Positions 28,921 through 36,743 of a DNA stretch of 53,620 nt are shown here, piece by piece. Source of the DNA: Nitrospirillum iridis (GTDB lineage: Bacteria; Pseudomonadota; Alphaproteobacteria; Azospirillales; Azospirillaceae); the NCBI RefSeq assembly GCF_014205765.1, contig NZ_JACIIZ010000001.1, positions 1-53,620 on the forward strand, read 5' to 3'. Positions within the stretch are counted from its first letter, which is position 1, and the number at the start of each line of letters is the position of its first letter. The notes under the pieces were generated by a model. It did no database searches. It saw only the letters and a list, made by a program, of their open reading frames with translations, and had not been told where the DNA came from. Made by a program: the position numbers and the translations under genes.

Positions 28921-29052
28921 TTCCCTCAGGCGCCGGGCGCCGCCATCCGGCAGCTTGGCTTGTTCTCGCTTTTTAGTCCGCTGACGCTCCCCCAAAAGCT
29001 CCGGCGGACGCAGTCGCGTCCTACAACGGCATGAGGCATGCTCATGCCGTTG
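28921..29052 (+). repeat. Structured 3'-end repeat, copy A
   Basis: Copy A starts CCCTCAGGCGCCGGGCGC. It has hairpin H1 around loop ATCC (imperfect GCCGCC/GGCAGC), the linker TTGGCTTG, and H2 (GCTTTT...AAAAGC enclosing TCCGCTGACGCT). H3 is GGACGC-AGTC-GCGTCC, then TAC, then H4 with 12-bp perfect arms CAACGGCATGAG/CTCATGCCGTTG (29024-29052). It lies 3' of POT1 in the same orientation. Confidence 0.75.
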
Positions 29053-29092
29053 CCATATCTCTCACGATCCTGAAAAAGACGGATTTTTGAAA

Positions 29093-30310
29093 ATGACCAA
29101 GGGTGTTGGGGGGCTGTCAGCCCCGGCGGTGCTGTCGACCTTGAAATCCCGGCGGGCGGCGGTGCAGCCCATCACGGCGGAAGAGTTCCGCGCCCGGATC
29201 GAGGCGGTGCGCGCCCAGATGGCGGCACGCAAGGTGGACGCCCTGCTGCTGCCGGCGTCTTCCAACCTGCTGTATTTCACCGGCCTCGATTGGCACCCCA
29301 GTGAGCGGCTGACGGCGGCGCTGATCCTGAAGGACGGCGATCCCATTTACGTCTGCCCGGCGTTCGAGGAGCCCAAGCTGCGCGGTCACCTCACCATCGG
29401 TGACCGGATCCTGACCTGGCAGGAGGATGAAAGCGCCTACGCCCTGGTGGCGGATCTGGTGCGCGGCCAGTCGGGCGGCGGGGCCACCGTGGCGGTGGAC
29501 GCGCTGGGCTATGCCGGCGTGTTCTTCGATCTGGCGGCCAGTCTGCCGCAGGCGACGCTGGTCGACGCGCGGCCCCTGACGGAGGCCTGCCGGCGGGTGA
29601 AGTCGGCGCATGAGATCGCCCTGCTGTCCCATGCCAAGGCCATCACGCTGGAGGTCCACCGCCTGGCGGCCGGCATCCTGCGTCCCGGCATCACCCCGGA
29701 TGAGGTGGTGGCCTTCATCGGCCAGGCCCATCGCGCCCTGGGGGCGGACGGCGGCAACACCTTCTGCGCCGTGCAGTTCGGCGAGGCCACCGCCTATCCC
29801 CACGGTGCCCCGGGCGAATGGTTCCTGAAGGAGGGCGATCCCGTCCTGATCGACACCGGCTGCGCCATCGAGGGCTACAAGTCGGACATCACCCGCTGCT
29901 ACGCCTTCGGCCACGCCTCCATCGAATACCGCCGGGTGTGGGAGGATGAGCGCGACGCCCAGATGGCGGCCTTCAACGCCGCCCAGATCGGCGTGCCGTG
30001 CGAGGCGGTGGACATCGCCGCCCGCAGCTTCCTGGAATCGCGCGGCTACGGCCCTGGCTACCAGGTGCCGGGCTGCCCCCACCGCACCGGCCACGGTGTG
30101 GGCCTGGACCTGCATGAGCCCGCCTACATCGTCGGCGGCAACAAGCAGCCGCTGGAAGCTGGCCTTTGCTTCAGCGTGGAGCCCATGCTGTGCCTCTACG
30201 GCAAGTTCGGCGTGCGCTTCGAGGACCATGTCTACATGACGGAAGACGGCCCCCGCTGGTTCACCACCCCGCCGACCGACGTGGATAACCCCTTCGGGTT
30301 GCATCATTAA
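29093..30310 (+). CDS. M24-family Xaa-Pro peptidase (creatinase/prolidase fold)
   Basis: The product has 405 residues from ATG 29093 (TTG 29087 is an alternative). It hydrolyses X-Pro bonds in dipeptides or at peptide N-termini in the cytosol. The N-terminal creatinase-like domain spans ~25-165. The pita-bread catalytic domain follows with all five metal ligands visible: Asp in LIDTGC, Asp in KSDITRCY, His in GHGVGLDLHE, Glu in FSVEPML and Glu in RFEDHVYM. The substrate-contacting HxxxG-type region is intact, so the enzyme should be active. Its position between POT1 and hydroxyproline epimerase suggests it releases Pro/Hyp from imported peptides. I saw no copy of the GntR palindrome directly in front, so it may be read through from POT1 or have its own promoter. 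Confidence 0.9.
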   Translation: MTKGVGGLSAPAVLSTLKSRRAAVQPITAEEFRARIEAVRAQMAARKVDALLLPASSNLLYFTGLDWHPSERLTAALILKDGDPIYVCPAFEEPKLRGHLTIGDRILTWQEDESAYALVADLVRGQSGGGATVAVDALGYAGVFFDLAASLPQATLVDARPLTEACRRVKSAHEIALLSHAKAITLEVHRLAAGILRPGITPDEVVAFIGQAHRALGADGGNTFCAVQFGEATAYPHGAPGEWFLKEGDPVLIDTGCAIEGYKSDITRCYAFGHASIEYRRVWEDERDAQMAAFNAAQIGVPCEAVDIAARSFLESRGYGPGYQVPGCPHRTGHGVGLDLHEPAYIVGGNKQPLEAGLCFSVEPMLCLYGKFGVRFEDHVYMTEDGPRWFTTPPTDVDNPFGLHH

Positions 30311-30320
30311 GCGGGGCATC

Positions 30321-30451
30321 CAGCCGCATGGTCCATTGATCATGCGGCTGTAGCCCGCGACTGCGGGTGCCGGACGTTTCCGGGGAGCATCAGCGGACCG
30401 GAAACGGAGGACAAGCCAAGGGCGCGGATGCGCCCGCCCGGCGTCTGAGGG
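30321..30451 (-). repeat. Structured 3'-end repeat, copy B
   Basis: Copy B is oriented on the minus strand, 3' of hydroxyproline epimerase. Read that way: CCCTCAGACGCCGGGC, H1 GGGCGC-ATCC-GCGCCC, linker TTGGCTTG, H2 CGTTTCCGG/CCGGAAACG enclosing TCCGCTGATGCT, H3 CCCGC-AGTC-GCGGG, then H4 with arms CAGCCGCATG/CATGCGGCTG. Every stem differs in sequence from copy A, yet all pair. Confidence 0.75.
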
Positions 30452-30453
30452 CG

Positions 30454-30487
30454 AAAAAAAGGGCCGATCCGCGAGGACCGGCCCTTG
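30454..30487 (-). terminator. Intrinsic terminator of hydroxyproline epimerase
   Basis: The stem AGGGCCG (30460-30466)/CGGCCCT (30479-30485) has an inner TCC/GGA extension and a GCGA loop. On the minus strand it is followed by seven T residues (30454-30460). It sits ~50 bp past the stop at 30537. Confidence 0.8.
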
Positions 30488-30536
30488 TCAGGATGTGCCT
30501 TGGGAGGAAACGCCAGATCTAAGCCAGGCTTGGGAC

Positions 30537-31583
30537 TTAGACCTGGAAGCCACGCCAGAACGGATCCTGGGTGGGGTCGACGTAAATGGTGTTGAGGCCG
30601 GTCTGCACCGCCCAGCCCTTGATGGACGGGCGGATGCTGGGGAAGTCGCCGAGCTTGCCCGCACTTTCCACGCGGCCCTCGAACAGGCTGCCGATGATGC
30701 TCTCGTGCACGAAGCTCTGGCCGACGCTGAGCTTGCCCTGGGCCGCCAGGTGGGCCATGCGGGCCGAGGTGCCGGTGCCGCAGGGCGAGCGGTCGATGGC
30801 GCGGTCGCCGTAGAACACGGCGTTGCGGCCGTGGGCGTCCCGGTGCTTGGGCTTATCCACCCACATCACGTGGCTCAAGCCCCGGATGGTGCTGTCCAGC
30901 GGGTGGACGGGGGTGATCTTCTCCCGCACCAGCTGGCGCACCAGGCCGCTGTAATGGATGATCTTCTGGGCGCCCAGGTCGTCGATGCCCTTGTAGGCGC
31001 CTTGCGGCTCGATGATGCCGTAGAAGTTGCCGCCGTAGCTGATGTCCAGGGTGATGGGGCCCAGCTCCGGCACCTCGATGGTGATGCCCCGGCTGTGCAG
31101 GAAGCTGTCGATGTTGAACAGCCGTACCCAGGTCACCTTGCCGGCCGCCATCTCATACTCGACGCCGATCTGGCCGGCGGGCACGTCCAGCACCAGCTTG
31201 CCCGGCGTGCGGGGGCGGATCAGGCCGTGTTCCAGGGCGAAGGTCACCATGCCGATGGTGCCGTGACCGCACATGGGCAGGCAGCCCGAGGTCTCGATGA
31301 ACAGGATGGAGGCGTCGGCCTCCGGGCTGCACGGCGGGTAGACGAAGCCGCCCGACATCATGTCGTGGCCGCGCGGCTCAAAGCACAGCGCCGTACGGAT
31401 CCAGTCGAAGCGCGACAGGAAATCCTGGCGCTTCTCGCTCATCGTGGCGCCCACCAGGGGCGGGTGGCCGCCCATGACCAAGCGCACCGGGTTGCCGCAG
31501 GTGTGCCCGTCGATGCAGGCGAAGGTTTGACGGCCCGTGGGCAGCACGGGATCGCCGGTCGGAGCGCTGGGGGCGGTGGTCAT
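30537..31583 (-). CDS. 4-hydroxyproline 2-epimerase (proline racemase family)
   Basis: The product has 348 residues from ATG 31583. It inverts C2 of trans-4-hydroxy-L-proline to give cis-4-hydroxy-D-proline by a two-base mechanism. Both catalytic cysteines are present: Cys105 in MCGHGTIG and Cys268 in DRSPCGTGTSAR. The second Cys excludes the trans-3-hydroxyproline dehydratases, which carry Thr there. The early HTCGNP motif is also family-typical. Proline racemase differs mainly in substrate-pocket residues. The adjacent dehydrogenase and deaminase genes make hydroxyproline much more likely than proline. The gene lies on the minus strand, 200 bp downstream of the deaminase gene. A GntR palindrome was not found in its own leader, so cotranscription with the deaminase is likely. 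Confidence 0.92.
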   Translation of the reverse strand: MTTAPSAPTGDPVLPTGRQTFACIDGHTCGNPVRLVMGGHPPLVGATMSEKRQDFLSRFDWIRTALCFEPRGHDMMSGGFVYPPCSPEADASILFIETSGCLPMCGHGTIGMVTFALEHGLIRPRTPGKLVLDVPAGQIGVEYEMAAGKVTWVRLFNIDSFLHSRGITIEVPELGPITLDISYGGNFYGIIEPQGAYKGIDDLGAQKIIHYSGLVRQLVREKITPVHPLDSTIRGLSHVMWVDKPKHRDAHGRNAVFYGDRAIDRSPCGTGTSARMAHLAAQGKLSVGQSFVHESIIGSLFEGRVESAGKLGDFPSIRPSIKGWAVQTGLNTIYVDPTQDPFWRGFQV

Positions 31584-31623
31584 GGGAGCAGGCCTTCAAG
31601 GCAGATGACTACTGGGGATACTG

Positions 31624-31747
31624 GCGAAACTGGAACTGGTTCCCCAGTTCCAGTTTCGCTAGCCCGCGACGGCGGGCGCCGGAGCGAGCACCGCAGGGCG
31701 CAGCGAGAATAGCCAAGCCAGCGGACGCTGGCGCCGGCGCTTGAGGA
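31624..31747 (-). repeat. Structured 3'-end repeat, copy C
   Basis: Copy C is on the minus strand, 3' of the deaminase gene. H1 is GCCAGC-GTCC-GCTGGC, the linker is TTGGCTAT, the H2 region is shortened, H3 is GCCCGC-CGTC-GCGGGC, then TAG. H4 has perfect 16-bp arms (GCGAAACTGGAACTGG at 31624-31639 and its complement at 31644-31659) around a 4-nt loop. Confidence 0.75.
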
Positions 31748-31777
31748 AAACGAACAAGCCCCGCCGGCGTCTGAGGG
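31748..31777 (-). repeat. Truncated extra copy (C') of the structured repeat
   Basis: The minus strand reads CCCTCAGACGCCGG, then GGGGCTTGTTCG. This matches the first ~15 bp of the repeat joined to the post-H1 linker, with H1 deleted. It lies directly between the deaminase stop and copy C. Confidence 0.5.
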
Positions 31778-31783
31778 AACTAC

Positions 31784-32686
31784 TTAGAGACTCGGACGAG
31801 TCGCGGCGGCCTTCTCGACCATGGCGATCACGTCGGCGCGGGTCTGGCCTTCCAGGAGGTAGCGCGGCGGGCGCACGCGCTCGGAACCCCGGCCCATCAC
31901 CTGCTCAGCCAACTTGATACTCTGCACCAGGTCGTGGCGGGCATCCAGGTGCAGCAGCGGCAGGAACCAGCGGTAGATGGCGCGGGCCTTGGCCAGGTCG
32001 CCGGCGACGACGGCGTCATAGAGCGCCACCGACTCCTTGGGGAAGGCGTTGGTCAGGCCGGAGATCCAGCCCTTGGCGCCCAGCAGCAGGCCTTCCAGGG
32101 CCACGTCGTCCAGGCCCGCCATCAGCATCAGCTTGGTCTCGTCGATGGCATTGGCGAGATCGGTGAAGCGGCGGGTGTCGGGGGCCGATTCCTTCAGCGC
32201 CACGATGGTCGGAATTTCCGCCAGGCGCTGCAGCAGGGCCACGCTGATGTCCACGCGGTAGGCCGGCGGGTTGTTGTACAGCATGATGGGCAGCGGCGAG
32301 GCGGCGGCCACGGCGGCGAAGTGGCGGAACAGCTCTTCCTCGGTCGGCACGTACACCATGGCCGGCAGCAGCATCAGGCCGTCGGCGCCGATTTCGGCGG
32401 CGTCCCGGGCATAGGCGACGGCGCGCGGCGTGGTCAGCTCCGACACGCCGGTGATCACGGGCACGCGGCCGGCGGTCACTTCCTTGGCGGCGGCCAGGAC
32501 CTTGCGCTTCTCGTCAGGCTCAAGGGAGTTGTTTTCGCCCACGGTGCCCATGATGATCAGGCCGTGCACGCCGTCGCGGATCAGCCCGTCGATCACCCGC
32601 TGCGTTTCCGCCAGGTTGATGCTGAGGTCTTCGTTGAACTGCGTCGTCACCGCGGGGAACACACCGCGCCAGTTGGGCAGGGCCAT
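31784..32686 (-). CDS. DapA-family lyase, probable 1-pyrroline-4-hydroxy-2-carboxylate deaminase
   Basis: The product has 300 residues from ATG 32686. The N-acetylneuraminate-lyase/DHDPS TIM barrel is complete. GTVGENNSL corresponds to the family GxxGE carboxylate-binding loop, Tyr137 lies in LYNNPPAY, and the Schiff-base Lys165 is in IVALKES. In hydroxyproline catabolism this family deaminates and dehydrates the cyclic imine made by the D-hydroxyproline dehydrogenase to 2-oxoglutarate semialdehyde. A housekeeping dihydrodipicolinate synthase is an alternative by fold. The position next to hydroxyproline epimerase and divergent from the dehydrogenase, with a shared operator, supports the catabolic role. 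The semialdehyde dehydrogenase needed for the last step is not in this window. Confidence 0.88.
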   Translation of the reverse strand: MALPNWRGVFPAVTTQFNEDLSINLAETQRVIDGLIRDGVHGLIIMGTVGENNSLEPDEKRKVLAAAKEVTAGRVPVITGVSELTTPRAVAYARDAAEIGADGLMLLPAMVYVPTEEELFRHFAAVAAASPLPIMLYNNPPAYRVDISVALLQRLAEIPTIVALKESAPDTRRFTDLANAIDETKLMLMAGLDDVALEGLLLGAKGWISGLTNAFPKESVALYDAVVAGDLAKARAIYRWFLPLLHLDARHDLVQSIKLAEQVMGRGSERVRPPRYLLEGQTRADVIAMVEKAAATRPSL

Positions 32687-32783
32687 CTCTTAAAACCTTT
32701 CACGATTCCGCATACGCGCTTGTCGGCATGCGCTCCGATGGATACTATAATGGGATATTGTATCCAATCAAGGGACTCCGCAC
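32687..32783 (+). promoter_or_regulatory. Divergent deaminase/dehydrogenase promoter with GntR operator
   Basis: A consensus TATAAT (32746-32751) is followed six bases later by the palindrome ATTGTATCCAAT (32757-32768). This overlaps the expected start of the rightward transcript. The same 97 bp must serve the leftward deaminase gene. Confidence 0.75.
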
Positions 32784-34070
32784 ATGTCGGCCGCTGATAA
32801 TAGCCGCAACCCACCCATGCCGTTCCGCCCCGGTGCCGGCACCATCGCGGTGGTGGGGGCGGGTGTGGTGGGCACGGCGACGGCGTTGGCCCTGGTGCGC
32901 GACGGCCATGAGGTCGTCCTGATCGACAGGGATGAGCCGGGGCGCGGCTGCTCCTATGGCAATGCCGGCCACATCGCCACCGAACAACTGTTGCCCCTGG
33001 CGTCCTTCGCCACGTTGCGCCGCGTGCCGCGCCTGTTGTTGAATCCCAAAGGCCCGCTGGGTATCCGCAAGGGCGCCCTGCCCATCCTCGCCCGGGGGTG
33101 GGCCAAGGATTTCCTGGCCGCCTGCCTGCCGCGCGCCCACGCCCAGGGCACCGCGATCCTGTCCGGCCTGATCGAAACCGTGGTGCAGGACTGGCGCGGC
33201 CTGCTGGTGGGCACGGGCGCCGAGGCGCGCTTCCAGACGCGTGGCCATCATAGCGTCTGGGAAAGTGCCGCACCGGAGGCCGCCATCGCGGCATCCGTGG
33301 CCGCCGCCCAGGCCCTGGGCGTGCCCGTCACCAACTGGGGCTCCCGGCCTGAGGATTGGCCGGCCTTGCCCGAGGCCCTGCGGCACCGGGTGACGGGCGG
33401 CATGACCTATACCGGCACGGGCCACGTCAACGACCCCTTCGGCCTGACCCAGGATCTGGTGGCAAGCTTCCTGGCCCGTGGCGGGCGCATCGAGAAGGCG
33501 GACGTCCAATCCCTGGAAACCGACGGGGCGGGCTGGCGGCTGCGCCATGGCGGTGGCGTGATGACGGCCGACGCCGTGCTGGTGGCGCTGGGCGTCGACT
33601 CGGGCACCTTGCTGGAGCCCCTGGGCTATCGCGTCCCGATGATCGCGGAGCGCGGTTATCATGTCGTGGTGCCGGGCGACTCGGGGCTCGACCGCCCGGT
33701 GGTGTTCGAGGACCGCACCGTTATCGTGACACCCATGGCGATGGGCCTGCGCGCCACCAGTTTCACCGATTTCAACGGCCCCGATGACGCGCCCGATCCC
33801 CGCCGCCCGGCCCTGCTGCGCCACCATCTGCGGGAGGTCGGCCTGATGGCCCCCGGTGGGGACAGCAGCGAATGGACGGGGTGTCGTCCCAGTTTGCCCG
33901 ACTACCTGCCCATGCTGGACGCCAGCCGTCGGCACCGCGGTCTGTATGCCGCCTGTGGTCATCAGCACCTGGGCCTGACCTTGGCCGCCGTCAGTGCGCG
34001 CCGCATGGCCGATATCGTCGCCGGCCGCACGCGGCCGGACCCGGCCATGGCCCTGGACCGCTTCTCGTAA
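32784..34070 (+). CDS. FAD-dependent D-amino-acid dehydrogenase, probable D-hydroxyproline dehydrogenase
   Basis: The product has 428 residues from ATG 32784. The DadA-like fold opens with the dinucleotide loop VVGAGVVGTATALALVRDGH, the ribose-binding acid in LIDRDEPGRGCSYGNAGHI, and the GN(A)G flavin motif. Residues ~190-330 form the substrate domain (TGGMTYTGTGHVNDPFGLTQ). The C-terminal FAD closure reads DYLPMLDASRRHRGLYAACG and GHQHLGLTLAA. It should oxidise cis-4-hydroxy-D-proline to the pyrroline imine and pass electrons to the membrane chain. DadA itself (D-alanine) is the main alternative. Context with the epimerase and deaminase decides in favour of hydroxyproline. The first ~12 residues are polar, and the dinucleotide fold starts at ~17. 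Confidence 0.88.
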   Translation: MSAADNSRNPPMPFRPGAGTIAVVGAGVVGTATALALVRDGHEVVLIDRDEPGRGCSYGNAGHIATEQLLPLASFATLRRVPRLLLNPKGPLGIRKGALPILARGWAKDFLAACLPRAHAQGTAILSGLIETVVQDWRGLLVGTGAEARFQTRGHHSVWESAAPEAAIAASVAAAQALGVPVTNWGSRPEDWPALPEALRHRVTGGMTYTGTGHVNDPFGLTQDLVASFLARGGRIEKADVQSLETDGAGWRLRHGGGVMTADAVLVALGVDSGTLLEPLGYRVPMIAERGYHVVVPGDSGLDRPVVFEDRTVIVTPMAMGLRATSFTDFNGPDDAPDPRRPALLRHHLREVGLMAPGGDSSEWTGCRPSLPDYLPMLDASRRHRGLYAACGHQHLGLTLAAVSARRMADIVAGRTRPDPAMALDRFS

Positions 34071-34295
34071 GGCGCCCTCATCCCTCACTTCCGTCCTATG
34101 ACCGGAGGCGTAGTTCTTCAAGATGCAAAATCGTATACGATATCCCAAACCAGCTTGGCAGTTGGGTCCCTTTGCTCCGCCGCCCGCATCGCCGGCGGCC
34201 CATGGCGTTTATGCCGGGGCGCCCCAATCTGATCACGACAACAAATCCAAAAACACAGGGGCATGGTGATGGCGCGTGAGCTGGGAGACAACCCC
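34071..34295 (+). promoter_or_regulatory. Promoter region of the arabinofuranosidase operon with perfect GntR palindrome
   Basis: ATCGTATACGAT (34130-34141) is a perfect 12-bp palindrome, the strongest of the three copies in the locus. GGGAGA (34283-34288) is the ribosome site for ATG 34296. No ORF is seen in the remaining sequence. Confidence 0.75.
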
Positions 34296-36743
34296 ATGAC
34301 GAATTTCAGTGCGCCGTCGCGGCGCACCATCCTGCGCGGCGCGGCCTCGGCCGCCGCCCTGATGTCCCTGCCGGCGGTGGCGGCCCCGCTTGCGCCGCCC
34401 TTGGCGTCCGGCACGGCCCAGCCCTTCCCGCTGTCGGCCGTGCGGCTGAAGCCCTCGCCCTTCAAGGCGGCGGTGGATGCCAACACGCGCTATCTGCACA
34501 GCCTGGAACCCGACCGCCTGCTGCACAACTTCCGTACCGGCGCCGGGCTTGAGGCCAAGGGTGCGGTCTATGGCGGGTGGGAGGCCGACACCATTGCCGG
34601 CCACACCCTGGGCCACTATTTGAGCGCGCTGGCCCTCATGCACGCCCAGACCGGCGACGCGGAATGCAAGCGGCGGGTGGACTACATCGTCGCCGAACTG
34701 GCGGAGTGCCAGAAGGCCCAGGGCGACGGCTATGTCGCCGGCTTCACCCGCAAGCGCGGCGACATCGTCGAGGACGGCAAGGTCGTGTTCGATGAACTGC
34801 GGCGTGGCGACATCCGCTCCGCCGGGTTCGACCTTAACGGCTGCTGGGTGCCGCTGTACAACTGGCACAAGCTTTATGCCGGCCTGTTCGACGCCCAGAC
34901 CCTGTGCGGCAACACCCAGGCCCTGGACGTGGCCGTCAAGTTGGGCGGCTATATCGATGGGGTGTTCAGCCACCTGAATGACGAGCAGGTCCAGAAGGTG
35001 CTGGATTGCGAGCATGGCGGCATCAACGAGAGCTTCGCCGAACTCTACGCCCACACCGGTGATCGCCGCTGGCTGCTGCTGGCGGAGCGGCTCTACCACG
35101 CCAAGGTGCTGGTACCCCTGTCGGAAGGCCGGGATGAGCTGGCCAACATCCACGCCAACACCCAGATCCCCAAGCTGATCGGCCTGGCCCGCCTGGCGGA
35201 ACTGACGGGGGCGGAACGCCATGCCAAGGCCTCGGCCTTCTTCTGGCAGACGGTGACCACCAACCATTCCTATGTCATCGGCGGCAACGCGGACCGCGAG
35301 TATTTCCAGGAGCCGCGCTCCATCTCGCGTCACATCACCGAACAGACCTGTGAGGGCTGCAACAGCTACAACATGCTGAAGCTGACCCGCATGCTGTACG
35401 CCCGCCAGGCCGACGCGCGCTATTTCGACTTCTATGAGCGCGCGCATTTGAACCATGTGCTGGCGCAGCAGAACCCGGAAACGGGCATGTTCACCTACAT
35501 GACGCCGCTGATGTCCGGCGCGGCGCGCGATTTCTCCACCCCCACCGAGGATTTCTGGTGCTGTGTCGGCAGCGGCATGGAAAGCCACGCCAAGCATGGC
35601 GAGAGCATCTACTGGCGGGCCAACACGGGAAACGGCGGCGCGGAGGATCTGGCCGTCAATCTTTACATCCCCTCCACCCTCACCTGGGCGGAGCGTGGGG
35701 CGGTGGTGGAACTCGACACCCGCTATCCGGAAGCGGAGACGGTGCTGCTGACGCTGAAGGCGCTGAAGCGCCCGGCCACGTTCGCCATCAGCTTCCGCAT
35801 CCCCGCCTGGTGCACCGGCGCCACGCTGGCGGTGAACGGCAAGCCGCAGGAGATGCAGGCGCGGAACGGCTATGCCGTCGTGCGGCGGGAATGGAAGGCC
35901 GGCGATGCCGTCGCCTTGCGACTGCCCATGGCGCTGCGCCTGGAATCGACCAACGACGATGCCGACACGGTGGCCTTCCTGCACGGCCCCCTGGTGCTGG
36001 CGGCCGATCTGGGCCCGGCGCCGAAGAGTGAGGCGCCCACCGGTTCCCCCCAACCGACGCCGGTGGCGGAGGCCTTCCAGGGGCCCGCGCCAGCCCTGGT
36101 GGCGGCGTCCGTCCTGGATGGCTTTCAGCGTGCCGCCCCCGATGCGATGGTGTGGCGGACCGCCGGCATTGGCCGGCCGGGCGACATGGAGTTCAAGCCC
36201 TTCTATCAGCAGTACACCCGGCGCACGGCCGTCTATTTCAAGCGCTATACCGAGCCGCAGTGGAAAACGGCCGAAGCGGCCCTGGCACAGGAGGCCGCGC
36301 GCCAGCGCGACATCCAGGCGCGCTCCGTCGACGTCATGCACCTGGGCGAGATGCAGCCGGAACGCGACCATGGGCTGGAGGCCAAGACCTCCTACCCCGT
36401 GACCTACCGGGGCCGGAACGGGCGTGACGCGCGTACGGGCGGCTTCTTCGAGTTCAAGGCCAAGGTTCGGTCCGGCGCCCTGGTGCTGCAGGCCACATAC
36501 TGGGGCGACGAGCGCCGCCGCTGGTTCCACATCCTGGTCGATGGCACCCGCATCGCCACGCAAAAGCTGGACGCGGAACGGCCGGGTGCGTTCTTTGATG
36601 TGGAATACCCCATCCCCGCCGATCTGACGGCGGGCAAATTCACTGTCGTCATCCGGTTTGAGCCGGAGACCGGCTATTCCGCGGGACCGGTCTTCGGTTG
36701 CCGCGTCGTCGCAGCGTCAGCCTCTCAGGGAGCGCCTATCTGA
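34296..36743 (+). CDS. Exported beta-L-arabinofuranosidase (GH127/GH146, DUF1680 type)
   Basis: The product has 815 residues from ATG 34296. A twin-arginine signal (SRRTILRGAASAAALMSLP) indicates export in a folded state, consistent with a metal site. The (alpha/alpha)6 barrel spans ~45-440: GGWEADTIAGHTLGHYLSAL, GCWVPLYNWHKLYAGL and NIHANTQIPKLIGLARL. The Zn/cysteine catalytic centre of this clan is recognisable as Glu353-Gly-Cys355 (CEGCNSYNM) and the Cys422-Cys423 pair (FWCCVGSGMES). In characterised GH127 the first of these two cysteines is the nucleophile. Beta-sandwich domains follow, ending in a DUF6805-like module. Characterised relatives release L-arabinose from arabinosylated hydroxyproline (GH127) or pectic side chains (GH146). 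The CCVGSG variant and ~800-residue length may favour GH146-like architecture. The stop overlaps the next gene by one base. Confidence 0.9.
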   Translation: MTNFSAPSRRTILRGAASAAALMSLPAVAAPLAPPLASGTAQPFPLSAVRLKPSPFKAAVDANTRYLHSLEPDRLLHNFRTGAGLEAKGAVYGGWEADTIAGHTLGHYLSALALMHAQTGDAECKRRVDYIVAELAECQKAQGDGYVAGFTRKRGDIVEDGKVVFDELRRGDIRSAGFDLNGCWVPLYNWHKLYAGLFDAQTLCGNTQALDVAVKLGGYIDGVFSHLNDEQVQKVLDCEHGGINESFAELYAHTGDRRWLLLAERLYHAKVLVPLSEGRDELANIHANTQIPKLIGLARLAELTGAERHAKASAFFWQTVTTNHSYVIGGNADREYFQEPRSISRHITEQTCEGCNSYNMLKLTRMLYARQADARYFDFYERAHLNHVLAQQNPETGMFTYMTPLMSGAARDFSTPTEDFWCCVGSGMESHAKHGESIYWRANTGNGGAEDLAVNLYIPSTLTWAERGAVVELDTRYPEAETVLLTLKALKRPATFAISFRIPAWCTGATLAVNGKPQEMQARNGYAVVRREWKAGDAVALRLPMALRLESTNDDADTVAFLHGPLVLAADLGPAPKSEAPTGSPQPTPVAEAFQGPAPALVAASVLDGFQRAAPDAMVWRTAGIGRPGDMEFKPFYQQYTRRTAVYFKRYTEPQWKTAEAALAQEAARQRDIQARSVDVMHLGEMQPERDHGLEAKTSYPVTYRGRNGRDARTGGFFEFKAKVRSGALVLQATYWGDERRRWFHILVDGTRIATQKLDAERPGAFFDVEYPIPADLTAGKFTVVIRFEPETGYSAGPVFGCRVVAASASQGAPI

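Noticed and set aside
30537-31583. Proline racemase or trans-3-hydroxyproline dehydratase instead of 4-hydroxyproline epimerase
   Set aside because: The second catalytic residue is Cys268, which rules out the dehydratase. Proline racemase cannot be excluded by fold alone, but the adjacent Hyp-pathway genes make the epimerase far more likely.
31611-31620. Fourth GntR palindrome before hydroxyproline epimerase
   Set aside because: Only the central GGATAC matches; the flanking AT(C/T)/(G/A)AT bases are missing. It was not counted with the three good sites.
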